Origin: JBMORL01 sp049322335
GTDB lineage: Bacteria; Bacteroidota; Bacteroidia; Flavobacteriales_D; UBA2798
Direction of reading: 5' to 3'
Length of the DNA: 14,356 nt
Assembly: GCA_049322335.1 (NCBI GenBank)
Contig: JBMORL010000063.1
Span: 1 to 14,356, forward strand
Every line of letters begins with the position of its first letter. Position 1 is the stretch's first letter. This document shows positions 1 through 7,291 of the stretch, one piece after another. A program made the position numbers and the translations under genes. A model generated the notes under the pieces. That model had not been told where the DNA came from and ran no database searches. It saw nothing but the letters and a program-made list of their open reading frames with translations.

Positions 1-12
1 GTTATTCATATT

Positions 13-225
13 TGACCCGCTACGGGGTCAGGAAAATTTACTTATTTTATTTAGTGGTAATTTTGATGAAATTCAATATGAACAATATTTCAGGAATTTT
101 CATTAAGAAATTATTTCAACAAAAAGCAAAATCGACCCCGGAGCGGGTCGAATGTAAATAACCCCGGGTTGGCTCTGCAACCCGGGGAGAAAACACCCAA
201 AAAGAAAACAACCCCGGAGGGGTTG
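13..225. repeat. Cluster of four GC-rich hairpins
   Basis: Four short perfect inverted repeats stand out in AT-rich DNA. TGACCC/GGGTCA is at 13-18 and 25-30 with a 6-base loop. CGACCC/GGGTCG is at 133-138 and 145-150 with a 6-base loop. CCCCGGGTT/AACCCGGGG is at 162-170 and 179-187 with an 8-base loop. CAACCCC/GGGGTTG is at 209-215 and 219-225 with a 3-base loop. The GACCCCGGAG-type and CCCCGGGTT-type units resemble dispersed palindromes I recall from intergenic DNA of Bacteroidota; that recollection is not tested here. The last hairpin lies 32 bases beyond the minus-strand beta-lactamase stop codon and could also act as a transcription end. I see no convincing gene in 1-256. Confidence 0.75.
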
Positions 226-256
226 AATCTGCAATTTGTTATAATAGATAAAAAAT

Positions 257-1093
257 TCAGATCGCGTTCACTTCCGTCAATATCTTTCTTGCAATTATTT
301 TCCTTACTTCTGCTTTTGTTCCGGCAGGCATATCGATATTGAGGGCGAAATAGAAGTATTCTTTTTTCTTTTCAGGATTTTCACCGGCCTTTTCTCTTTC
401 TACATAACCCACATACCAGCCAATATCAGGATTCATGCCATCGGCCCAGCCGGTTTTTGCACGTAGAATATAGGTTCCGGTTTCTTCTTCGGTCATTATT
501 TTTTTAACGATGTCAACCGATGTTTTAGAGAAGGGGAGCAATTCGGCCTGTAGTCGTTTTAAAAACTCTACCTGTTCTTTGGCGCTGATGCGTAACTTCC
601 CCCGAAGCCAGAAATTATCAATTCCTCCGCTGATGTCTTTATTGCCATAGTTGCATTTGTCAACCCACTCCTGCATGTTTTTGAATCCAATTTTTTTCGC
701 CAGTTCCTGGTAATACCAAACAGTGGAATTCTTAAAGGCATCAGCCATGTTTTGGGAGTAATTCCAATTGGGATTTCCCCGGTCAAACCCATCCCATTCA
801 AACACTGTTTTTTCGTTCTTCACGGCTTTGGTTTCCAATCCAACAAGCGAATTAAAAATTTTGAAAGTAGAAGCGGGAAGATAGCGCGTATCAAAACGTT
901 CTTTGTTATAAATAAAGTATTTTCCCTTCTGTTGGTCGTACAAAACAAATGTACCTTCCACCAGTTGTTCCGAAAAATACTTTTTCCAATCCGGCATTTC
1001 CACCATCTTCAGCGAATCCCATGCAACAGGAGATTTTCCTGCTACTGTAAAATTTACAGATGCCAATAATAAAATAAAAAATATTTTTTTCAT
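257..1093 (-). CDS. Class D (OXA-like) serine beta-lactamase
   Basis: This is a 278-residue periplasmic enzyme that opens the beta-lactam ring through an acyl-serine intermediate. It has a signal peptide (about residues 1-19, MKK plus a hydrophobic stretch). All class D motifs are present: S75-T-F-K78 (nucleophile and carboxylated lysine), S123-T-V125, Y149-G-N151, W162 in FWLRGKLRIS, and K213-T-G215. From memory of OXA-10, the spacing between S75, S123, Y149, W162 and K213 is the same, so the active site looks complete and the length is normal. The ATG at 1091-1093 is the only early start that preserves the signal peptide. It lies 53 bases downstream of parC on the same strand, with a palindromic repeat between. 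No transposase, integron or IS sequence is visible next to it, so it looks like a resident chromosomal gene. Substrate range cannot be read from the sequence. Confidence 0.93.
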   Translation of the reverse strand: MKKIFFILLLASVNFTVAGKSPVAWDSLKMVEMPDWKKYFSEQLVEGTFVLYDQQKGKYFIYNKERFDTRYLPASTFKIFNSLVGLETKAVKNEKTVFEWDGFDRGNPNWNYSQNMADAFKNSTVWYYQELAKKIGFKNMQEWVDKCNYGNKDISGGIDNFWLRGKLRISAKEQVEFLKRLQAELLPFSKTSVDIVKKIMTEEETGTYILRAKTGWADGMNPDIGWYVGYVEREKAGENPEKKKEYFYFALNIDMPAGTKAEVRKIIARKILTEVNAI

Positions 1094-1109
1094 ATTTTCT
1101 AAAACTTAT

Positions 1110-1149
1110 TCCCTCTCTCTCGCGGAGAGCGGGCCAGGGAGTGAGGTCA
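1110..1149. repeat. Palindromic repeat between parC and beta-lactamase gene
   Basis: This is a nested inverted repeat. The inner arms are CTCTC (1115-1119) and GAGAG (1125-1129); the outer arms are TCCCT (1110-1114) and AGGGA (1136-1140). It is followed by GTGAGGTCA, whose last three bases are the parC stop codon read on the minus strand. The same pattern (CTCTCC, GGAGA, GGGCC, GGGG, GTGAGG) appears in frame inside hutU at 12359-12397. It may form a hairpin in RNA that limits read-through from parC into the beta-lactamase gene, but there is no clear T-run of an intrinsic terminator. Confidence 0.65.
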
Positions 1150-3804
1150 AAATAGTTTTTTCTGCACTCCGGTTTTTCCGCCTTTTTTATTATTCTCAGA
1201 AGGAAGTTCAATATCATTTTCCTCGTCTTCCGGTTCTTCTTCCTCTTCTCCTTCGGGAACATCTCCTTTGCGCGGATCGAGCAGTGTAATGGTTTTTATT
1301 TTGTATTCAGATAATTTATTACCCACTGCTTTTTCGTTGCGCAGTTCGATGAATTTTTCGAGATTGATATTTTCTGTTTTTTTAGGTGCGCCCGAACGGC
1401 CATCATATTCAACAGAAATGCGTGGAACCCATTGTGTGGTTACCAGTTCTACCCTTGATTCGGGAGAGATGGAAATAACGTGATTTTTCCTGTCACCACC
1501 CGGTTCGAGTAGAAATCGTTTTACGAAGTAGGTTTCTTTTTCACCGTCAAAATAAATAACAGTAAGTGGCTTCCTGGGATTGAATTTTTCCATCAGCACC
1601 ATGTCATCATCAAAGTGAAGGTCGGTGGAATGTCCGGATAAACGATAATATCCCGATTGAGTGGCCGAAAGAATTTTATCATCGGGTTTGAATCTTCCCA
1701 GTAATTCACCACGGCCGTTTGTGTTCAGGCGCATGGTAATATCATCAAACCAAACCTGTTTGGCCTGGAGTGTTGATTCTCCCACTGATTTTTGCTGTAT
1801 TTTCTGCACCGTATGCTTGGTGATCATATTTCCCTGCGACAACATTCCTTTTACCATCAGTGAACCCATATCGAAATTAAATGTGGGTTTTTTGAGACTG
1901 GGTTTCTGGCGAAGGACAACATGAATGGTTTCTTTTTCACCATGCGGGTGAACGGAAAAATACAACACTTTCGAATCCTGTGTTCCGCGGCTAAGGATAT
2001 ATTCTTTGTCGCGGATAATTCCGGTAACATTAAATCGTTTGGCCATCACCACTCCGGCTTTCCCATCGCGATATACCATGTGATAGGTGGTGGCAGTATC
2101 TCCTTTTTTCCAAACGGCAGCATGAATAATGTTTTTACCAACGAATTTTTTATCAGCTACCTTCACCACCATCATCACTCCGTCTTCACGGAAAACAATA
2201 ATATCATCCAGGTCAGAACATTCGGTGATGAATTCATCTTTACGTAAACTGCTCCCGATAAATCCTTCTGCACGGTTCATGTAGATTCTCGTATTGGTGG
2301 CAATTACCTTAGAAGCTTCAATAGTATCGAACACGCGGCTTTCGGTTTTTCTTTCCCTTCCGGCACCGTATTTCTTTTTCAGTTCCTTGTAATACTCAAT
2401 AGCATAATCTACCAGGTTTTTCAGTTGGTTTTTTACTTTGCGCAATTCACCTTCCAGGCTTTCGATATAATCATCCGCTTTATCGCTGTCGAATTTTGAT
2501 ATTCGTTTGATTTTAATTTCCGTCAGGCGAACAATATCTTCTTCTGTTACTTCACGCTTCAACGTTTTCACATAAGGTTTTAAACCCTTATCGATCGCTT
2601 TAATTACACCTTCCCAGGTTTTTTCATCTTCAATTTTCCGGTAAATGCGTTTTTCAATAAATATTTTTTCCAGCGAAGCAAAATGCCACAAAGCATCCAG
2701 TTCATTTTTGCGGATCTCGAGTTCGAGTTTCAGTAAATCCAGAGTTTGCTGGGTATTTATTTTGAGCAGTTCGGTTACCCCTAAAAAGCGGGGTTTATCG
2801 TTTTCAATTACACATACATTCGGAGAAATGGAAACTTCACAATCGGTGAATGCATAAAGTGCGTCAATGGTTTTATCGGGAGAAGCTTCAGGATGCAGAT
2901 GGATGACAATTTCCACTTTATCAGCCGTATTATCTTCAATCTTCTTTACTTTTATTTTTCCTTTTTCGCTGGCTTTGATAATGGATTCGATCAGTGAAGA
3001 AGTGGTACATCCAAACGGAAGTTCATCAACTACCAATGTTTTTTTATCCTGGCGGATCTTTGCACGTACTCTTACTTTTCCTCCGCGCAATCCATCATTG
3101 TATTGCGAAAAATCAGCCATTCCACCGGTAGGGAAATCGGGAAAGAGGTGAACACGTTTCCCTTTTAAAATATCAATGGAGGCATCGATCAGTTCATTGA
3201 AGTTGTGAGGAAGAATTTTACAGGCTAACCCCACAGCAATACCTTCTGCTCCCTGTGCAAGAAGCAATGGAAATTTTACCGGAAGGTGAATCGGTTCTTT
3301 ATTTCTTCCGTCATAGGAAAGCTGCCAGTTGGTGGTTTTGGGATTAAAAACCACATCCAGCGCAAATTTAGAAAGGCGGGCTTCAATATAACGGGGTGCG
3401 GCTGCACTGTCACCGGTAAGAATATTCCCCCAGTTTCCCTGGGTGTCAATCAGCAGGTCGCGTTGCCCGATCTGTACCATGGCATCACCAATGGAAGCAT
3501 CACCGTGCGGGTGATATTTCATGGTGTTTCCGATTACGTTGGCCACTTTGTTATACCGGCCATCCTCCAGCTCACGCATCGAATGCAGGATTCTGCGCTG
3601 AACGGGCTTCAACCCATCTAACGAGGCAGGGACTGCCCTTTCAAGAATCACATACGAGGCGTAATCGAGAAACCATTCTTTATACATTCCCGAAAGTGGA
3701 ATCACTTTCTGCATATCATCACCTTCGTTCCCTGAACCGTTAAACAGGTTTTGAGCGGGAACCTCAGGTGGTGTTTTTGGACTTTTTTTCTTTTTCTTGC
3801 TCAT
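1147..3804 (-). CDS. parC: DNA topoisomerase IV subunit A (ParC/GyrA family)
   Basis: This is the DNA-cleaving subunit of topoisomerase IV, which decatenates daughter chromosomes together with ParE (A2B2). The 885-residue protein starts with a Lys/Pro-rich leader (1-30). The breakage-reunion domain follows, with SLDGLKPVQRRIL (61-73), the YHPHGDASIGDA quinolone-region helix (97-108) and AAPRYIEARLS (135-145), in which Y139 is the catalytic tyrosine and R138 its partner. A coiled-coil-rich middle and a C-terminal beta-pinwheel-like half come next. The tail is strongly acidic and then lysine-rich, ending QKKLF. The residue matching E. coli ParC S80 is Ala103, followed by Ser104. The start ATG overlaps the end of parE by four bases, which implies translational coupling. 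Pairing with a ParE-type rather than GyrB-type partner supports ParC over GyrA, although the two families are close. Confidence 0.93.
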   Translation of the reverse strand: MSKKKKKSPKTPPEVPAQNLFNGSGNEGDDMQKVIPLSGMYKEWFLDYASYVILERAVPASLDGLKPVQRRILHSMRELEDGRYNKVANVIGNTMKYHPHGDASIGDAMVQIGQRDLLIDTQGNWGNILTGDSAAAPRYIEARLSKFALDVVFNPKTTNWQLSYDGRNKEPIHLPVKFPLLLAQGAEGIAVGLACKILPHNFNELIDASIDILKGKRVHLFPDFPTGGMADFSQYNDGLRGGKVRVRAKIRQDKKTLVVDELPFGCTTSSLIESIIKASEKGKIKVKKIEDNTADKVEIVIHLHPEASPDKTIDALYAFTDCEVSISPNVCVIENDKPRFLGVTELLKINTQQTLDLLKLELEIRKNELDALWHFASLEKIFIEKRIYRKIEDEKTWEGVIKAIDKGLKPYVKTLKREVTEEDIVRLTEIKIKRISKFDSDKADDYIESLEGELRKVKNQLKNLVDYAIEYYKELKKKYGAGRERKTESRVFDTIEASKVIATNTRIYMNRAEGFIGSSLRKDEFITECSDLDDIIVFREDGVMMVVKVADKKFVGKNIIHAAVWKKGDTATTYHMVYRDGKAGVVMAKRFNVTGIIRDKEYILSRGTQDSKVLYFSVHPHGEKETIHVVLRQKPSLKKPTFNFDMGSLMVKGMLSQGNMITKHTVQKIQQKSVGESTLQAKQVWFDDITMRLNTNGRGELLGRFKPDDKILSATQSGYYRLSGHSTDLHFDDDMVLMEKFNPRKPLTVIYFDGEKETYFVKRFLLEPGGDRKNHVISISPESRVELVTTQWVPRISVEYDGRSGAPKKTENINLEKFIELRNEKAVGNKLSEYKIKTITLLDPRKGDVPEGEEEEEPEDEENDIELPSENNKKGGKTGVQKKLF

Positions 3805-5678
3805 GCTTCTTCAACTTCTTCTTGTTTCACTTCTTCTCCCGGCTTTACTTCATCTTTTTCAATTTTCAGGTTGTCGATGATGAAATCCTGGCGCTCGGGA
3901 GTATTTTTCCCCATATAATAATCCAGTAAATGCTGAATGGAATCTTTTCCTACTACTACAGGTTCCAGTTTCATTTCGGGGCCGATGAACATTCTGAATT
4001 CATCGGGAGAAATTTCTCCCAGTCCCTTAAAGCGTGTAATTTCTGCCGATTTCCCCAGTTTGTGTACTGCTTCTCTTTTTTCTTCTTCCGAATAGCAGTA
4101 TTTGGTTTCTTTTTTATTTCTCACCCTGAACAACGGGGTTTGCAGAATATATACATGCCCGTTTTTTACCAGGTCGGGGAAAAACTGCAGGAAGAAAGTA
4201 AGTAACAATAAACGGATGTGCATTCCATCCACGTCAGCATCGGTAGAGATCACAATATTGTTGTAGCGAAGATTGTCCATTTCATCTTCAATATCGAGCG
4301 CGGCCTGGATGAGATTGAATTCTTCGTTTTCGTAAACAATTTTTTTGGTGAGCCCGTAAGTGTTCAGAGGTTTTCCTTTTAAACTGAACACGGCCTGTGT
4401 GGTTACATCACGCACTTTGGTAATGGAACCGCTGGCAGAATCTCCCTCGCAAATAAATAATGTACTTTCCAGTCTGCGCGGATCTTTATTGTCGGTAAGA
4501 TGCGTTCTGCAATCCCGGAGTTTGCGATTGTGCAGGGAAGCTTTTTTTGCTCTTTCCTTGGCCAGTTTGCGGATGCCGGAAAGTTCTTTTCTTTCTCTTT
4601 CTGCAGCGAGAATTTTTCTTTGAAGTGCATCGGTTACTTCAGGATGTTTGTGGAGATAGTTATCAAGTTTTTCCTTCAGGAAATCATTCACAAACGCCCG
4701 CATGGATTTTCCGCCCGGTTCAATTTCCTGCGAACCGAGTTTGGTTTTGGTTTGTGACTCGAAAACCGGCTCCACTACTTTTACGCTTACGGCTGCAGCA
4801 ATAGAAGTACGAATATCTACCGCCTCATATTCTTTTTTGAAAAACTCGCGGATTACTTTTACAACGGCTTCACGAAAGGCAGCCTGGTGTGTTCCACCCT
4901 GTGTGGTGTGCTGGCCGTTTACAAAGCTGTAATACTCTTCCCCGTATGAACCGGTGTGGGTCATCGCCACTTCAATATCTTCACCACGCAAATGAATGAT
5001 TTCGTACAGTGGTTCTTCTGTAAGGTTTTCCTTCAGCAGGTCAAGTAACCCGTTTTTCGATTCGTATTTTTCACCGTTAAAGTAAATAACGAGCCCCGGA
5101 TTGAGGTAGCAATAATTCCAAAGGAGTTTTTGAACAAATTCTTCACGAAAATGAAAGTTCTTAAAAATGCTTCCATCGGGAACGAAAGAAACCATGGTTC
5201 CGTTATCTTCTTTCGATTTTTCAACTTTGGCGTCCTTCACCATATTCCCCAGCTTAAAGTTGGCGCGCTTCATCTGTCCTTCGCGGTAAGCTTCCACCTG
5301 GAATGATTCGGAAAGTGCATTTACTGCTTTAGTACCCACACCGTTAAGTCCTACCGATTTTTTAAATGCTTTGGTATCGTATTTGGCACCCGTATTCATT
5401 TTGGAAACGGCATCCACCACTTTTCCGAGAGGAATACCACGGCCGTAATCGCGTACAGTTACCAGGCGGTCTTTTATGGTGACTTCAATCTTTTTTCCGT
5501 ATCCCATTACAAATTCGTCAATACAGTTATCCATGATCTCTTTCACGAGTACATAAATTCCGTCATCTGCTGCCGAGCCGTCACCCAGTTTACCGATATA
5601 CATACCCGGACGAAGGCGTATATGGTCTTTCCAGTCGAGTGATCGGATGTTGTCTTCGGTATAATTATGTTCTGCCAT
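3801..5678 (-). CDS. parE: DNA topoisomerase IV subunit B (ParE)
   Basis: This is the ATPase and TOPRIM subunit of topoisomerase IV, 625 residues, a normal ParE length. The N-terminal GHKL ATPase has RLRPGMYIG (21-29), E47-IMDN51 (catalytic Glu and Mg-binding Asn), D77-YGRGIP and the ATP-lid glycine motif GLNGVGTKAV (110-119). The transducer domain occupies about 220-400. The TOPRIM domain has E411-GDSASGS and D480-A-D482-V-D484 for metal binding, then KGLGEISPDEF near 551-561. The C-terminus is an acidic tail. EGDSASGS replaces the more common EGDSAGGS; I believe this is usual in Bacteroidota ParE. No large insertion of the Gram-negative GyrB kind is seen, which supports ParE. The ATG at 5676-5678 precedes a good N-terminus, and the gene leads the parE-parC pair. 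A promoter candidate lies 27-55 bases upstream. Confidence 0.94.
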   Translation of the reverse strand: MAEHNYTEDNIRSLDWKDHIRLRPGMYIGKLGDGSAADDGIYVLVKEIMDNCIDEFVMGYGKKIEVTIKDRLVTVRDYGRGIPLGKVVDAVSKMNTGAKYDTKAFKKSVGLNGVGTKAVNALSESFQVEAYREGQMKRANFKLGNMVKDAKVEKSKEDNGTMVSFVPDGSIFKNFHFREEFVQKLLWNYCYLNPGLVIYFNGEKYESKNGLLDLLKENLTEEPLYEIIHLRGEDIEVAMTHTGSYGEEYYSFVNGQHTTQGGTHQAAFREAVVKVIREFFKKEYEAVDIRTSIAAAVSVKVVEPVFESQTKTKLGSQEIEPGGKSMRAFVNDFLKEKLDNYLHKHPEVTDALQRKILAAERERKELSGIRKLAKERAKKASLHNRKLRDCRTHLTDNKDPRRLESTLFICEGDSASGSITKVRDVTTQAVFSLKGKPLNTYGLTKKIVYENEEFNLIQAALDIEDEMDNLRYNNIVISTDADVDGMHIRLLLLTFFLQFFPDLVKNGHVYILQTPLFRVRNKKETKYCYSEEEKREAVHKLGKSAEITRFKGLGEISPDEFRMFIGPEMKLEPVVVGKDSIQHLLDYYMGKNTPERQDFIIDNLKIEKDEVKPGEEVKQEEVEEA

Positions 5679-5704
5679 AGCTGTTAGTTCCTTTTCAAGG
5701 GGTG

Positions 5705-5733
5705 TAAAGTTAGAATTTCACTTAAGCGTCAAA
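5705..5733 (-). promoter_or_regulatory. Putative Bacteroidota-type promoter for parE-parC
   Basis: Read on the minus strand, a -33 element TTTG (5730-5733) is followed after 17 bases by TAACTTTA (5705-5712). This matches the Bacteroidota -7 consensus TAnnTTTG except for the last base. The parE start codon is 26 bases further on. The match and the position fit a housekeeping promoter, but no transcription start is known. Confidence 0.45.
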
Positions 5734-5887
5734 GGGAGAGAAAAAACGGATTTTATTAACAATCAGGCTGAGTTTTCCATAAATCCCCCTGTAAATCAGT
5801 GAAAAAGCATCCGGCAAGGGTGTTGGATCATATTTATTAACATAAGCTAAGCGGCAGATTTTCTTTATGAAATAACTTGGAATCATA

Positions 5888-6604
5888 ATGAAAACGCGCT
5901 TTTTTTTGCTTTTCACCCTTTTTTTTCCGGCACTGAAAGCCGAAAAACTGAAAGTTTACCTGGTTCCGGGACATGGGTCGGATTACAGGGTGTATTCCCG
6001 TTTTTATCCCTGTAAAGGCATTGACACGGTTCATCTTCCGCTCATTATGCCCGAAAAAAACGAATCGATGAACAGTTATGCCAGGCGGATGGCGCAAAAA
6101 ATAGATACCTGCTCCGCGTTTGCACTGGTAGGATTGTCGCTGGGAGGAATGGTGGCGGTAGAGATGAGTTCTTTTTTGTATCCCCGGGCAGTGGTAATAA
6201 TTTCCAGTGCTGAAGACGATTCGGAAATTCCTAACCGGTTGAAATGGATGAAAAATATACCCGTGTATAAAATGTTTTCGGGATGGTTTTATAAGGGAAT
6301 GTCGTATACGGCACAAAAAGTATTTGAACCCGACCGGAAAAAAGCAGGTGAATTATTCGATAGTATGCTCCGGGATAAAGATCCCGAATTTATCAAACGG
6401 GCCATTCACCTGGTGGTCAATTTTGAAGGTCCGGAACAAAAAAATTGTCCTGTTATTCATATCCATGGCGAAAAGGACAATACGATTCCTATCAAAAACA
6501 TTACAGCCGATTATGTCATCACAGAAGGCTCGCACATGATGTTGCTGACCAAGGGAGAGGAAATCTCAGAACTTATCAATAAAGAACTGGAAAAATATTT
6601 TTGA
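5888..6604 (+). CDS. Secreted alpha/beta-hydrolase fold protein
   Basis: A 238-residue protein with an N-terminal signal peptide (about 1-18, ending ALKA) and an alpha/beta-hydrolase core. LVPGHGSDYRVY (25-36) matches the oxyanion-hole HG-type loop. The nucleophile elbow is G82-L-S84-L-G-G. The acid is probably D197 in HGEKDNTIP and the base H216 in EGSHMML, so the triad S84-D197-H216 is complete. It should be an esterase, lipase or similar serine hydrolase in the periplasm or outer envelope; the substrate cannot be told. The ATG at 5888 gives the signal peptide directly. The gene diverges from parE, and its stop lies 29 bases before the dtd ATG on the same strand, so the two may share a transcript although they have no known common pathway. 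Confidence 0.85.
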   Translation: MKTRFFLLFTLFFPALKAEKLKVYLVPGHGSDYRVYSRFYPCKGIDTVHLPLIMPEKNESMNSYARRMAQKIDTCSAFALVGLSLGGMVAVEMSSFLYPRAVVIISSAEDDSEIPNRLKWMKNIPVYKMFSGWFYKGMSYTAQKVFEPDRKKAGELFDSMLRDKDPEFIKRAIHLVVNFEGPEQKNCPVIHIHGEKDNTIPIKNITADYVITEGSHMMLLTKGEEISELINKELEKYF

Positions 6605-6633
6605 TCTGCAGTAGAATAAATACCTTAGCCGGT

Positions 6634-7089
6634 ATGAGAGCAGTTATCCAGAGAGTAAAATCTGCATCGGTGGAAGTAAACGGAGCCATTACCGGAAAAA
6701 TTGAAACCGGATTACTGGTATTGGCGGGGTTTGAAGAAAGTGATGCCGGTGAAGACCTGGAATATGTGGCGGGAAAAATAACAAGACTCAGGATTTTTAA
6801 TGACGAAAACGAGGTGATGAACCTTTCGGTGAAGCAAGTAAATGGCGATGTACTTGCTGTCAGCCAGTTTACCCTGCATGCCTCCACGAAAAAAGGGAAT
6901 CGTCCTTCCTATATCCGTTCTGCCCCTGCCGAAGTCTCAAAGCCGTTATATGAACAGTTTTTGAAGCAACTGGAAAAAGAAATGGAAAAATCCGTTGAAA
7001 AAGGAATTTTTGGATCCGATATGAAAGTTTCCCTCACCAACGATGGCCCCGTAACCATTATTATCGACTCCAAAAACCGGGATTTTTAA
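6634..7089 (+). CDS. dtd: D-aminoacyl-tRNA deacylase (DTD)
   Basis: This is a cytosolic proofreading enzyme that hydrolyses D-amino acids, and in the known family also mischarged glycine, from tRNA. I place the start at the ATG of MRAVIQRVKSASV, giving 151 residues, the normal DTD length. A TTG 33 bases earlier would add 11 non-conserved residues and overlap the hydrolase stop. The active-site motif SQFTLHA is at 78-84. The second signature ends in TNDGPVT (135-141), with the Gly-cisPro pair G138-P139 that rejects L-amino acids. The conserved GIFGSDMKVSL run precedes it. The gene follows the hydrolase closely on the same strand. All family signatures are intact. Confidence 0.95.
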   Translation: MRAVIQRVKSASVEVNGAITGKIETGLLVLAGFEESDAGEDLEYVAGKITRLRIFNDENEVMNLSVKQVNGDVLAVSQFTLHASTKKGNRPSYIRSAPAEVSKPLYEQFLKQLEKEMEKSVEKGIFGSDMKVSLTNDGPVTIIIDSKNRDF

Positions 7090-7106
7090 TTTTTTTCTGA
7101 CTTTCC

Positions 7107-7137
7107 TTCGGAAAAATCATTCTTATTTCTACATTTG
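7107..7137 (+). promoter_or_regulatory. Putative promoter upstream of the PAS-SpoIIE gene
   Basis: TACATTTG (7130-7137) fits the Bacteroidota -7 consensus TAnnTTTG exactly. TTCG (7107-7110), 19 bases upstream, is a one-mismatch -33 TTTG. Transcription would start near 7142-7146 and leave a leader of about 145-150 bases before the phosphatase gene. Confidence 0.45.
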
Positions 7138-7291
7138 TCCCATTCAACCATGAAACAATACCCGGCATACGTCAATTTTACCAGCAGGAATAATAGTATT
7201 CTGCTAACGGGTATCATTCGTCCTGTCATTCGATTCTGATCCCGGCAGGATTTTTCTCTCTCCATTTTTATTTACAAAACAAAATGAAGCC
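7138..7291 (+). other. Leader region of the PAS-SpoIIE gene with a short ORF and hairpin
   Basis: Just after the predicted transcription start, an ATG at 7150 opens a 29-codon reading frame (MKQYPAYVNFTSRNNSILLT..., stop at 7237-7239). Inside it is an imperfect hairpin, AGCAG-G-AATA / TATTCTGCT (7183-7192 and 7197-7205, one bulged G, 4-base loop). A second, weak ATCC/GGAT stem followed by a T-run lies near 7239-7256. This could be an upstream ORF or a structured leader, but it may equally be chance. No known riboswitch is recognised. Confidence 0.25.

Noticed and set aside
3..161. Plus-strand frame open from the window edge to a TAA at 159-161 (about 52 codons; ATG starts at 66 and 78).
   Set aside because: It runs through two of the hairpins, which supply part of its residues (LTRYGVR, STPERVE), has no recognisable motif, and is AT-rich random-looking. 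A gene tail entering from the left cannot be fully excluded.
6601..6633. Alternative TTG start 11 codons upstream of dtd.
   Set aside because: The added residues are not part of the DTD fold and overlap the hydrolase stop; the ATG at 6634 gives the family's exact N-terminus MRAVIQRV.
7100..7116. TTTCC/GGAAA stem after dtd as an intrinsic terminator.
   Set aside because: The stem is only five A/T-rich pairs with no following T-run, and it overlaps the likely -33 element.
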